NCBI RefSeq assembly: GCF_003938655.1 | Contig: NZ_RJJT01000013.1 | Span: 124,001-188,000, forward strand | DNA from: Rhizobium pisi | GTDB lineage: Bacteria > Pseudomonadota > Alphaproteobacteria > Rhizobiales > Rhizobiaceae | Length of the DNA: 64,000 nucleotides | Direction of reading: 5' to 3' | In this document: positions 26,605-33,999 of the stretch, one piece after another | Layout of the letters: each line of letters opens with the position of its first letter | Position numbering within the stretch: the stretch's first letter is position 1 | Notes under the pieces: generated by a model | Seen by the model: only the letters and a program-made list of their open reading frames with translations | Told to the model about the DNA's origin: nothing | Database searches by the model: none | Translations under genes and position numbers: made by a program

Positions 26605-26826
26605 AAAGTTTCTTTTTCCCCCCGCGTGAAGCCGATGGATGTGAACGTGTAGTCCAAGTTCTCCAGAAAATGAAGCATGAGCAAGGCAGCTTCATTCATG
26701 GCTCCGGACCAGGCTTTCGCCTATATTTGGTGGTCGCATACAGGAAGGCTAGGGCCGCGACCAGAGCTATTTGCGTCAGAAGCCCGTTTTTGCCGCGTTT
26801 ATCAGGCTCTTGTCCCCATTGAACTA

Positions 26827-26855
26827 TTGAAAGGCTCCGGTGCAAAAGTTATACC
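26827..26855 (+). promoter_or_regulatory. Promoter of irr
   Basis: The -35 TTGAAA (26827-26832) and -10 TATACC (26850-26855) are spaced by 17 bases. Transcription would start near 26862, giving a leader of about 45 bases. It lies in the 301-base gap between the divergent fabA and irr; nothing else clear was seen there. Confidence 0.65.
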
Positions 26856-26905
26856 GCTTGAAGAAACATGATTGCTTTATGCAGGAATAATCGGAGTTGG
26901 TCTTG

Positions 26906-27325
26906 ATGGCGGGTGCATCCCCGATCGCAATAGAGGTAAGGCTGCGCGGCGCGGGCCTGCGCCCCACCCGCCAGCGCGTCGCGCTCGGCGACCTCCTGTT
27001 TGCCAAGGGCGACCGGCATTTGACCGTCGAGGAACTGCACGAGGAGGCGGTTGCCGCCGGCGTGCCGGTTTCGCTGGCGACCGTCTACAACACGCTCCAC
27101 CAGTTCACGGAAGCCGGCCTGATCCGCGTTCTCGCCGTCGAGAGCGCCAAGACCTATTTCGACACCAATGTTTCCGATCATCACCATTTCTTCGTCGAAG
27201 GTGAAAACGAGGTGCTCGACATTCCCGTCAGCAACCTGACGATCGGCAATCTGCCGGAACCGCCCGAGGGCATGGAGATCGCCCATGTCGACGTGGTGAT
27301 CCGCCTGCGGGCGAAGCAGAGCTGA
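26906..27325 (+). CDS. irr: Iron response regulator Irr (Fur family)
   Basis: A 139-residue Fur-family protein. The winged helix (about residues 15-80) has LRPTRQRVALGDLLF and SLATVYNTLHQFTEAGLI, and the heme-responsive HHH (H92-94, in DHHHFFVEG) is present. It lacks the N-terminal GLCxxC heme motif of Bradyrhizobium Irr, like other Rhizobium Irr proteins. Irr represses iron-consuming and activates iron-uptake genes when heme is low. ATG 26906 follows CGGAG with 9-base spacing. Divergence from fabA is usual in rhizobia. Confidence 0.93.
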   Translation: MAGASPIAIEVRLRGAGLRPTRQRVALGDLLFAKGDRHLTVEELHEEAVAAGVPVSLATVYNTLHQFTEAGLIRVLAVESAKTYFDTNVSDHHHFFVEGENEVLDIPVSNLTIGNLPEPPEGMEIAHVDVVIRLRAKQS

Positions 27326-27338
27326 CGTTAACGCCGCC

Positions 27339-27974
27339 TTACATGACATCGTCGGGATGCCGGCCGGGCTTGTGCTTGTAGGTCGGGAAGGTCCAGCCGA
27401 ACCAGAGAGCTCCGCCGCGCACGGCGAAAGCCGCCGCGACGCCGCAGGCGGAAGCCAGATAGAGCTGCATTCCCAACCCATTGGCAGCCGTGAAGACGCC
27501 GGCGCCGACGAGGGCCGCGGTCACGTAGATTTCCGGCCGCAACAGCACAGAGGGCTCGTTTGCCATCAGATCGCGCAGGATGCCGCCGAAGGTCGCCGTC
27601 AGCGTACCGGTGACGATCGCGATGGTCGGAGAGCCGGTGGCGGCAAGCCCCTTGGCCGCGCCAAGCACGCAATAGGCGGCAAGACCGATCGCATCCAGCC
27701 AGATCAGCAGGCGATAGCGCGATTCCAGGAGATGGGCGGTGAAAAAAACAATGACGCCCATGATGCAGCAGACCAGGATATAGGCTGGATTCAGCACCCA
27801 GAAGACCGGCACGCGGCCGAGCACGATATCGCGCACGGTGCCACCGCCCGTTCCCGTCACCATGGCGAAGAACAGAAAACCGATCAGGTCCAGCTGCTTG
27901 CGCGAAGCGGCGAGCGCTCCAGTCGCGGCAAACAGCGCAATGCCGGCATAATCGAGATAGACGAGCAGAGACAT
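27339..27974 (-). CDS. TRIC-like channel / UPF0126 family membrane protein
   Basis: A 211-residue protein with about seven membrane helices in two repeated units. Each unit contains a glycine-rich loop followed by an R-D pair: GTGGGTVRDIVLG and TATFGGILRDLMA. This is the bacterial UPF0126 (YicG) family, structurally related to trimeric intracellular cation channels that pass K+ or Na+. It is convergent with irr with only 13 bases between them. The physiological ion is not known. Confidence 0.88.
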   Translation of the reverse strand: MSLLVYLDYAGIALFAATGALAASRKQLDLIGFLFFAMVTGTGGGTVRDIVLGRVPVFWVLNPAYILVCCIMGVIVFFTAHLLESRYRLLIWLDAIGLAAYCVLGAAKGLAATGSPTIAIVTGTLTATFGGILRDLMANEPSVLLRPEIYVTAALVGAGVFTAANGLGMQLYLASACGVAAAFAVRGGALWFGWTFPTYKHKPGRHPDDVM

Positions 27975-28000
27975 GCGAGCCCCGGGACCGGCAGAAGTTC

Positions 28001-28114
28001 AGAGCATGATGCCGAAAAGTGTGAGCGGTTTTCTCATGACATCATGCTCTAACTCTTGAATTGAGAACAGGATTCAGATTTTAGGCCGAGTAGACCTAAA
28101 ATCATCCTGTTCTC
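28001..28114. repeat. RIME1-like composite palindromic element
   Basis: Two palindromes stand in tandem. The first, 28001-28050, has 11-bp arms AGAGCATGATG / CATCATGCTCT. The second, 28063-28114, has arms GAGAACAGGAT / ATCCTGTTCTC and inner TTTTAGG / CCTAAAA. A size of about 110 bp and the two-palindrome layout match the Rhizobium-specific intergenic mosaic elements (RIME1) as I remember them. It lies upstream of the UPF0126 gene. Confidence 0.75.
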
Positions 28115-28180
28115 GGGAAAGAACCACGGCGGCAAGGGCGGCGCAAGGCGGCGCGGCCATAAAGCCAAAGTCTTTATTTG

Positions 28181-28224
28181 ACGCATGTCGCCCAAAACCA
28201 CTGCACATTTTGGGACGACCTGCC
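28181..28224. repeat. Dispersed palindromic repeat (CATGTCG family), copy 2
   Basis: Arms are GCATGTCGCCCAAAA and an imperfect complement TTTTGGGACGACCTGC. It has the same outer arm as the copy at 22826-22872. It ends 29 bases before the start of the secreted protein gene, so it would lie in its leader or promoter. Confidence 0.65.
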
Positions 28225-28253
28225 TAGGAGCCTTTATCCAAAAGAGGAAAGCC

Positions 28254-28727
28254 GTGAAAACGCTGCTGCTCGCCGTTCTGAACATCGTCCTGCTGCTTGT
28301 CATGCCGGCTGTCGCCTTCAGCCAGCAATCGCTGATCTCCGATCCCGAGATCTACGAGAAGAAGCATTTCCAGGCACAGTGCAAGGTCGCCGAATTCGCC
28401 GACGGCTTCATCATCCGGCAGGATATCAACAATGACGGGCTGATCGATGCCGTGGTCAATGAGGGCCAGCTGACCTGCGACGGGCAGAAGGGGCCGCAAT
28501 GCAATGACGACGGCTGCACCAATAATTTCTATCTGCAGGTTGCCGAGGGCGGCTATTTCATGATCGCGACGGCGCAGATCTACGGCTACGACTTCGTCCA
28601 GCGCTTCGGCAACATGGTGCTGGCGATGAAGATGCATCCGCGTTTCTGCGACCGCACCGAGGGCGACCCCTGCATCGTGACGGCTCGCGTCCGCGGCACG
28701 AAATTCGTCACCATCTCGAAGAAGTAA
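28254..28727 (+). CDS. Secreted six-cysteine protein of unknown function
   Basis: I do not recognise a family. The protein has 157 residues, a clear signal peptide at about 1-23 (LLLAVLNIVLLLVMPAVAFS) and six cysteines in the mature part (C43, C75, C83, C88, C132, C140), enough for three disulfides. A DINNDGLID segment (D57, N59, D61, D65) resembles a calcium-binding loop but lacks the acidic residue at EF-hand position 12. The start is GTG 28254, because AGAGGAAAG stands just before it and the signal peptide begins there; an upstream ATG adds a repeat-derived segment. Confidence 0.75.
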   Translation: MKTLLLAVLNIVLLLVMPAVAFSQQSLISDPEIYEKKHFQAQCKVAEFADGFIIRQDINNDGLIDAVVNEGQLTCDGQKGPQCNDDGCTNNFYLQVAEGGYFMIATAQIYGYDFVQRFGNMVLAMKMHPRFCDRTEGDPCIVTARVRGTKFVTISKK

Positions 28728-28763
28728 GCACCTAACCCCGAGAGATTTTCGGGGGTTAGGTGC
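28728..28763. terminator. Hairpin after the secreted protein gene
   Basis: A 12-bp stem GCACCTAACCCC / GGGGTTAGGTGC with an inner 12-base loop, starting just after the stop codon. There is no T-run. It could be a weak bidirectional terminator between convergent genes or a repeat. Confidence 0.55.
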
Positions 28764-28775
28764 AAATTCAAAGTG

Positions 28776-28819
28776 ATAGAGCGTCTTCGGCGCATCCTAT
28801 GGGACGCCCGGCGCTCTAT
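28776..28819. repeat. Palindromic repeat at the end of the YdcF gene
   Basis: Arms ATAGAGCG and CGCTCTAT enclose an imperfect stem (TCTTCGGCGC ... GGGACGCCCG). It overlaps the stop codon of the convergent YdcF gene. The form resembles other short rhizobial GAGCG...CGCTC palindromes; no second copy was found in this window. Confidence 0.5.
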
Positions 28820-29604
28820 TGCGGATAGAGTTCCGACGTCCGGCCGGCGAGATAGTAGCCGACCAGGCCGTACCATTCGCGGATCGCCGTCGCCATGTTC
28901 TGCGCATTCAGGTTCGGTTGGGTGAAATCCAGTCCGGGCTTCACCTTGCCGTCGGTGCGATAATCCGTCGGCCAGGGCACGATGTCGATGCCGAGCTTGC
29001 GGAAGATGCCGACGGAGCGCGGCATGTGAAAGCCCGAAGTGATCAGCAGACAATTGGAAAGGCCCTGGCTTGCCAGGAATTCCTTGGTGTTGACGGCATT
29101 TTCGAAGGTCGTGCGCGACGACTTCTCCTCAATCAGGCGATCCCTGCCGACACCGAAGAGCGGGAAGAAACGCTCGGATGCCGCCGCATCGCCTTCATAG
29201 ATGCCGGAGATGGAGCCATCGCCGCCCGACACCAGAATACGCGACTGCGGAAATTTCTGCGCAAGGCGCAGTGCCTCGACGAAGCGGTCGGCCGCACTGC
29301 TGAATTCTATGCCGTGACGCGCCGTATTCACTTCGCTTTCGAAAGCGCCGCCAAGGACGATCATGCATTGCAGGTTGTCGGGATCGGCCGAGGGCTTTGC
29401 GAACCGCTCCTCCAGATTTTGCATCATGAGATTGCCGGCCGTGGTGTAGAGCGTGACGAAGAGGATGATGGCCGAGCCCATCGCGCCAAGGATGCTTAGG
29501 CTACGCCAGCGCAAAAGGCCGGCAATGAGGGCGAAGAAGACAAGAAAGAATGCCAGCGACAGCGGCTGGCCAAAAATCCACACGAGCTTCGAAATGAAGA
29601 ACAA
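28816..29604 (-). CDS. YdcF/ElyC/SanA-family (DUF218) membrane protein
   Basis: A 262-residue protein with two N-terminal membrane helices (about residues 10-58) and a periplasmic DUF218 domain. MIVLGGAFESE, RILVSGGDGS, SSRTTFENAVNT and CLLITSGFHMPRS are the family motifs. ElyC-type members take part in envelope or peptidoglycan precursor metabolism; the exact role here is unknown. The last codon lies inside a palindrome. Confidence 0.88.
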   Translation of the reverse strand: MFFISKLVWIFGQPLSLAFFLVFFALIAGLLRWRSLSILGAMGSAIILFVTLYTTAGNLMMQNLEERFAKPSADPDNLQCMIVLGGAFESEVNTARHGIEFSSAADRFVEALRLAQKFPQSRILVSGGDGSISGIYEGDAAASERFFPLFGVGRDRLIEEKSSRTTFENAVNTKEFLASQGLSNCLLITSGFHMPRSVGIFRKLGIDIVPWPTDYRTDGKVKPGLDFTQPNLNAQNMATAIREWYGLVGYYLAGRTSELYPQ

Positions 29605-29672
29605 GACCTACTCCTTGAAGATGGGCGGCTGTCCTTCCTATCCGATTCGGCGGTGACAGGAATGCGACGGTT

Positions 29673-30395
29673 CTACTTCGCGCGGACAATGGCCGATTGG
29701 TTTGATGCGACCTTCTGATTGAAGCGCCGCTGAAGCGGCCGCGGGATCAGCATTGCGGCAAGCGCAAGCACCATGGCGAAGAGGGAGACCAGCCACAGCG
29801 CATGCGCGCCCGCCAGTCGCGTCAGGACGGCGCCGGCAATCGCGCCGAGCACCATGCCGCCCCAGGGCACGATCTGGATCGTCCATTCGACACGGCGGTC
29901 GCCGATGATCCAGCGGCCGATGCCGCGGCCGAACCGCGACAGGGCGCCGGTCACATAGGTCAGGCCGATTGGCAGGCCTTCGATGTGCTCGACGGCGGCA
30001 TTCACCATGCCCATGGCGAAAACAATCAGGTAGAATCGCGCCAGCAGCAGGTTCTGCATGGTCAACATCGAGGCAAGCGCCAGATCCAGGCCGACGCAGC
30101 CGAGCACCACGAAGATACGACGCTGTGAGACATGGGCGATGACGATGCCCGCCGCGTTGCCAAGCACGAAAACGAGGATGGCCGAGATCAGGACTGCGGC
30201 GTGATCGAGATTGCCGTCGCTCAAGGCCAAGGCGGCCCGCGTCGTGTTGCCGGTCATGAAGGACACGAAATCGCCGGTCAGCAGAAGACCGGTCGCATCC
30301 GTCATGCCGGCAAGAAACGAGATCGCACCGACAAGGGCGACGCCGATCACGGTTCGTCGGGTACGGATGATGCGGCGGCGTCTTGCTCTGGTCAT
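29673..30395 (-). CDS. DUF1275 (YoaK) family membrane protein
   Basis: A 240-residue integral membrane protein with about six helices. The signature region MTDATGLLLTGDFVSFMTGNTT follows the first helix. Function is unknown; members are sometimes described as transporters. The start MTRARRRRIIRTRRT at 30395 was chosen because the degenerate second copy at 32063-32193 also begins there (MSRARRRRIIRTGRT), showing the ancestral start. It diverges from an AraC regulator gene. Confidence 0.82.
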   Translation of the reverse strand: MTRARRRRIIRTRRTVIGVALVGAISFLAGMTDATGLLLTGDFVSFMTGNTTRAALALSDGNLDHAAVLISAILVFVLGNAAGIVIAHVSQRRIFVVLGCVGLDLALASMLTMQNLLLARFYLIVFAMGMVNAAVEHIEGLPIGLTYVTGALSRFGRGIGRWIIGDRRVEWTIQIVPWGGMVLGAIAGAVLTRLAGAHALWLVSLFAMVLALAAMLIPRPLQRRFNQKVASNQSAIVRAK

Positions 30396-30582
30396 TGGCT
30401 GAGGGTCCTGAAGCCGAATCGTTGGGATTCCGGCAACAAGGATAAATCCTCTCATTGAGGAATTGGCAAAGGCGATGGAATGGAGAGAGAAAGATTCTAA
30501 AACCTGTCGCGATCTTGGCTTCGGTCCCGCGATCTGGCAGACGGAGCTTATAAGCCGCCATCGCCGTATCGCTGGGGAACGT

Positions 30583-31437
30583 ATGGAAGATCAGAATTTT
30601 CTCATTCCAACCGGTGCCTTGATCCGACAGGGCGGGCGGGCCTGTTTCCGTCATCTCGTCAATACGAGCCCCTTGTTGATACGGGTGCAATCGGGAACGA
30701 AGATCGTCACGGCAGCGGACAAGCCTTTACGGTTTGATGCCGGCGCATATGGCCTGCTGCCCGATTATCAGCCGCTGACGATGGAGAACATTCCAAAGGC
30801 TCCGCAGCGGTATCAGACCGTTGCGCTCCCCGTTCCCAGACAATTGTTCGAGGATGCCTATGCCCGCATGGGCTCGATCGCCATCCCATCGACGCCCCTT
30901 CCCGCGCGGTCTTCCAACATGCCTGATGAAGCGGCTGTATTGTTCGAATATTGCTGCCAGCCCGGCAATCTCGCCAGGCTTCCCGTTGCCATCGCTAGGG
31001 CTCGCTTGATGGAACTCATCACCTGGTTTGCTCTGTGCGGGGCGGTGTTGGGCCAAAGCCGGAGCCTTCGACTCGAAGACCGGTTGAGGCAAATGGTTGA
31101 AATCGATCCGGCCTTCGGCTGGACGCTGCGGCACGCGGCGCGCTCGTTCAACATGAGCGAGGCGACGCTCAGGCGCAGGCTCGCAGCCGAAAATACCGGC
31201 TTCAGCGAGATCCTGAGCGATACCCGGATGAACCGGGCCCTGGGCCTCGTTCAGACGACGACCCTTTCCATGGCGCAGATTGCGCTCGAAGTCGGCTACG
31301 ACTCGCCTTCTCAATTCGCGGCGCGCTTCAAGGAGCGGTTCGGCACCAGTCCGCGCCATGTGCGCAACGGCTCCGAGCCGGTTGAGCGGATCGGGACAGA
31401 AGTTGAGCGTAGCGGGGCAGACGTGCTTTCCGGGTGA
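30583..31437 (+). CDS. AraC family transcriptional regulator
   Basis: A 284-residue protein. The C-terminal AraC DNA-binding domain covers about residues 175-265: SFNMSEATLRRRLAAENTGF is the first HTH and MAQIALEVGYDSPSQFAARF the second, followed by FGTSPRHVR. The N-terminal about 160 residues are a probable cupin-like ligand domain. ATG 30583 follows CTGGGG. The next gene on the same strand, 38 bases downstream, encodes a YbhB-like protein, a likely target or operon partner. The divergent DUF1275 gene is another candidate. Confidence 0.85.
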   Translation: MEDQNFLIPTGALIRQGGRACFRHLVNTSPLLIRVQSGTKIVTAADKPLRFDAGAYGLLPDYQPLTMENIPKAPQRYQTVALPVPRQLFEDAYARMGSIAIPSTPLPARSSNMPDEAAVLFEYCCQPGNLARLPVAIARARLMELITWFALCGAVLGQSRSLRLEDRLRQMVEIDPAFGWTLRHAARSFNMSEATLRRRLAAENTGFSEILSDTRMNRALGLVQTTTLSMAQIALEVGYDSPSQFAARFKERFGTSPRHVRNGSEPVERIGTEVERSGADVLSG

Positions 31438-31475
31438 CGATAGCTCTGCGGCATCATCAACCGCAGGAAAGCAAC

Positions 31476-32018
31476 ATGCGTTTCATAACAGCACTTCTCG
31501 CAACGTCCCTTATCGGCGTCACGGCCGCACATGCGGAAATGAAGCTCACCTCGACGGATCTGACCCCGGGCAAGCCCATGGCCGACGAGCAGGTCTTCAA
31601 CGGCTTCGGCTGCTCGGGCAAGAACATCTCGCCTGACCTCGCCTGGTCCGGCGCTCCCGAGGGCACCAAGAGCTTCGCCGTCATGGCCTACGACCCGGAT
31701 GCTCCGACCGGCTCGGGCTGGTGGCACTGGTCCGTGTTCAATATTCCGGCGGATGTCTCGAAGATTGCCACCGGCGCAAGCGGCGACAAGAAGCTTCCCG
31801 AGGGTGTCGTGGAAGGCCGCACCGACTTCGGCGTATCAGGATATGGCGGCGCATGCCCGCCGGCCGGCGATAAGCCGCACCATTACCAGTTCACCGTCTA
31901 CGCGCTGTCGGTCGACAAACTTCCCCTGCCGGATACGGCGCCTGCAGCCATGGTCGGCTTCTATGTCAGGGCCAATACGCTCGGCAAAGCCTCCGTCGAG
32001 GTCACCTACGGCCGCTGA
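31476..32018 (+). CDS. YbhB/YbcL (PEBP, Raf kinase inhibitor-like) secreted protein
   Basis: A 180-residue protein with a signal peptide (residues 1-20, FITALLATSLIGVTAAHA). The PEBP fold is shown by SGKNISPDLAWSGAPEGTKS, YDPDAPTGSGWWHWSVFNIP and the final HHYQFTVYALSVDKLPL. These residues form the anion/phospholipid-binding pocket in the family; the bacterial role is unclear. ATG 31476 follows CAGGAAAGCAAC. Confidence 0.9.
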   Translation: MRFITALLATSLIGVTAAHAEMKLTSTDLTPGKPMADEQVFNGFGCSGKNISPDLAWSGAPEGTKSFAVMAYDPDAPTGSGWWHWSVFNIPADVSKIATGASGDKKLPEGVVEGRTDFGVSGYGGACPPAGDKPHHYQFTVYALSVDKLPLPDTAPAAMVGFYVRANTLGKASVEVTYGR

Positions 32019-32027
32019 GGTCGGCTT

Positions 32028-32047
32028 TGGATCGTGATTACGATCCA
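32028..32047 (+). terminator. Hairpin after the YbhB gene
   Basis: A perfect 8-bp stem (TGGATCGT / ACGATCCA) with a GATT loop, 9 bases after the stop codon; no T-run. It separates the YbhB gene from the DUF1275 remnant. Confidence 0.5.
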
Positions 32048-32062
32048 CTGAATGTCGTTAAG

Positions 32063-32193
32063 ACCTGAAATCGCCGGTGAGCAGAAGACCGATCGCATCC
32101 GCCATGCGCTAAAAACGAGATCGAGCCGACGAGAGCAAGCCCCATCACGGTTCGCCCGGTGCGGATGATACGGCGGCGTCGTGCTCTACTCAT
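32063..32193 (-). pseudogene. Remnant of a second DUF1275 gene (5' part only)
   Basis: The stretch matches the first about 45 codons of the intact DUF1275 gene at 29673-30395: MSRARRRRIIRTGRTVMGLA compares with MTRARRRRIIRTRRTVIGVA. Similarity continues on DNA level upstream to about 32236 (GATTCCGGCAACAAG is shared). About 2 bases are missing where the intact copy reads CATGCCGGCAAGAAACGAG, which shifts the frame, and homology ends near 32063, just before a hairpin. No other gene is present in 32019-32396; the rest (32237-32396) shows nothing recognisable apart from the ribosome site of the next gene. Confidence 0.8.
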
Positions 32194-32396
32194 CGGCGGA
32201 CTCCTAAGGCCAATCGCGGAGATTCCGGCAACAAGCTCGTTGTGGCTGGAGCACGCGGACTTGAACGGCAACATATTTTCGGCCATAAAACGGCGTCGCT
32301 TCAGATCGAAGCTCCGTAAGCGTTTACGTCAATCAACGCGCAACCCGCCGGTCGGCGCTGCGCAATTGTTCTGATCGGCATCTTACGGAGATCAAA

Positions 32397-32633
32397 ATGC
32401 CCAAAGGCAAACTCCCCAAACGCTATAATACAATCGTCATGCCGCTCATCCTCTCGCTGCTGATGACATGCGTCGTCTCGGCGATCAGCATCCTGAGAGC
32501 ACAAGGCCTGACCGCGCCTGCCCTTGCCATGTGGCCCTCCGCATGGGCGCTATCCTGGGCTATCGCCTTTCCCGTCCTGCTCTTGGTGCTGCCGCTGGTA
32601 AAGCGGCTGACGGCTGCTATCGTCGAGATGTGA
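32397..32633 (+). CDS. DUF2798 small membrane protein
   Basis: A 78-residue protein with two predicted membrane helices (about residues 13-33 and 45-70). The PLILSLLMTCVVSAISIL and WAIAFPVLLLVLPLVKRLT segments fit the DUF2798 family. The function is unknown. CGGAG stands 6 bases before the ATG. It is isolated from its neighbours. Confidence 0.8.
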   Translation: MPKGKLPKRYNTIVMPLILSLLMTCVVSAISILRAQGLTAPALAMWPSAWALSWAIAFPVLLLVLPLVKRLTAAIVEM

Positions 32634-32721
32634 GGCGTAAGGCGCCGGCGGGCTGCGGGAGCGGCCTGCCGGGCATATCTGCACGATTTAGCTGCTCCGA
32701 CTTTCGCACGGCAGGCGGTTC

Positions 32722-33015
32722 TCAATCGGAATCGACCTTCCAATTGGTGAGGGGACGGGGATCCAGATTCGGCTGGACCAATCTCTTCCTGGCAAAGGCC
32801 CGACCAGAATGCGATTTTAGATATTTTTCGAATTCAAGAGCTTTGTGCTTGTCGGGAAAGGCGCAATACCAAAGCAAATTCCACGGTGCGAATTTGGCGG
32901 TATGGGCAGATTTTCCCGCATTGTGCGCCGCAAAGCGCTGCTTCAGATCTGCGGTGGACCCGGTATATTCCTGATTGGGAAAATCGACACTGCGGAGAAT
33001 ATAGACATACCACAT
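32722..33015 (-). CDS. GIY-YIG nuclease family protein (single domain)
   Basis: A 97-residue protein. YVYILRS and YTGSTADLKQRFAAHNAGK form the GIY-YIG core, with the conserved Arg in LKQRF and Glu in EFEKYLKS. These small YhbQ/UvrC-like domains are common and may act on DNA ends or structures; the role is unproven. ATG 33015 was chosen over GTG 33021; neither has a strong ribosome site. It is not part of a homing intron, since no interrupted gene is visible around it. Confidence 0.82.
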   Translation of the reverse strand: MWYVYILRSVDFPNQEYTGSTADLKQRFAAHNAGKSAHTAKFAPWNLLWYCAFPDKHKALEFEKYLKSHSGRAFARKRLVQPNLDPRPLTNWKVDSD

Positions 33016-33089
33016 CAGCACTTCAGCCCGTCGTCGCCCTTCGGGCTATGCCGGGCACTGCTTCGGCCTAACGGTTTCCCGCGGCTGCG

Positions 33090-33116
33090 CCACGCGAAGC
33101 CCGTAAGGGCGAAGCG

Positions 33117-33119
<3 letters not shown>
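33090..33119. repeat. Inverted repeat overlapping the tRNA 3' end
   Basis: A two-step palindrome with arms CCACGC / GCGTGG and inner GCCC / GGGC around GTAA. The outer arm takes in part of the CCA end of the tRNA. It may act as a processing or termination structure for the tRNA transcript. Confidence 0.45.
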
Positions 33120-33192
<73 letters not shown>

Positions 33193-33290
33193 ATCAAGGC
33201 GGTCCGGCGTGGCCGGTCCTGGGATACTCGTCAGGGCGTGCCCTTCGGAGTGGCGGCTTATTACTTGCGGTTTTCGCAGATAGCAAGCCT

Positions 33291-33328
33291 AAAAAACCCG
33301 GCCCGGAATTTTTTTGTCATCCGGGCCG
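33291..33328 (-). terminator. Terminator of the FYDLN-acid gene
   Basis: On the minus strand a 9-bp stem CGGCCCGGA / TCCGGGCCG is followed by GGTTTTTT. It begins 12 bases after the stop of the FYDLN-acid gene and has the form of an intrinsic terminator. Confidence 0.85.
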
Positions 33329-33339
33329 TCATTCGTCGA

Positions 33340-33723
33340 TCAGACTTCGTCTTCGTCGCCGGTCACGCCGATGATGTCGCTCATGTCGTCGTCGTCATCG
33401 TCCTCGTCGGGTGTGAGGAAGGTATCGTCATCGTCGTCGCCTTCGATTTCGACATCGTCGTCGCCGATATCGGGGATGTCGTCGCCGGCGGCGGCATCAT
33501 CGGCATCTTCCAGCGACACCAGTTCGACTTCGGTGTTTTCGGTATCGACTTCCGCGACCTCGTCTTCCTCGGCAACGTCGGCAATCGCCGAGGTTTCTTC
33601 GAAGAAGGACAGAGGATAGGACTTGCCGGTATAAGGAGAGACGATCGGATCCCGGTTCAGGTCATAAAACTTCTTGCCGGTTTCCGGATCGGTACGCTTG
33701 GTTCCAAGTTCCGCTTTCGCCAC
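33340..33723 (-). CDS. TIGR02300 (FYDLN acid) family protein
   Basis: A 127-residue protein. The N-terminal half contains ELGTKRTDPETGKKFYDLN, from which the family takes its name; the C-terminal half is almost entirely acidic, with runs of Asp and Glu. The function is unknown; the family is largely confined to alphaproteobacteria. The start is GTG 33723, with GAGG 8 bases upstream and the conserved MAKAELGTKR as first residues; the longer open frame has no similarity. Confidence 0.9.
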   Translation of the reverse strand: MAKAELGTKRTDPETGKKFYDLNRDPIVSPYTGKSYPLSFFEETSAIADVAEEDEVAEVDTENTEVELVSLEDADDAAAGDDIPDIGDDDVEIEGDDDDDTFLTPDEDDDDDDMSDIIGVTGDEDEV

Positions 33724-33999
33724 TATAAGCCTCGTGAGAATGGCCGAATTCAAAATTCGGCAAATGCCGTTCAAGCCGGCGTTCCATCGGAATTTATAAG
33801 CCGGTCCCCTTAATCGCTGCTGCTTCCCATGTCAAAGCCAAACTTTATGATCGCCGTGCGGGGTTTTTCGCATGCCGGCAGATGACCGCCCGGCGCGTTT
33901 ATGTTAACGAGCCGCGGCAGCCGCAGAACGGCCAGAAAATTGCCACCGCCCGGATCGGAACGGCGGAGGAAATGTGCCGCATTTGCAAAGGATTACGCC

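Noticed and set aside
32722..33015. GIY-YIG gene as a homing endonuclease of an intron
   Set aside because: The protein is the short single-domain YhbQ-like type and no split gene or intron core lies around it.
33340..33600. Asp/Glu codon repeats in the FYDLN-acid gene seen as a possible tandem repeat array or CRISPR
   Set aside because: The repetition is explained by runs of acidic codons in a known protein family; no spaced repeats exist.
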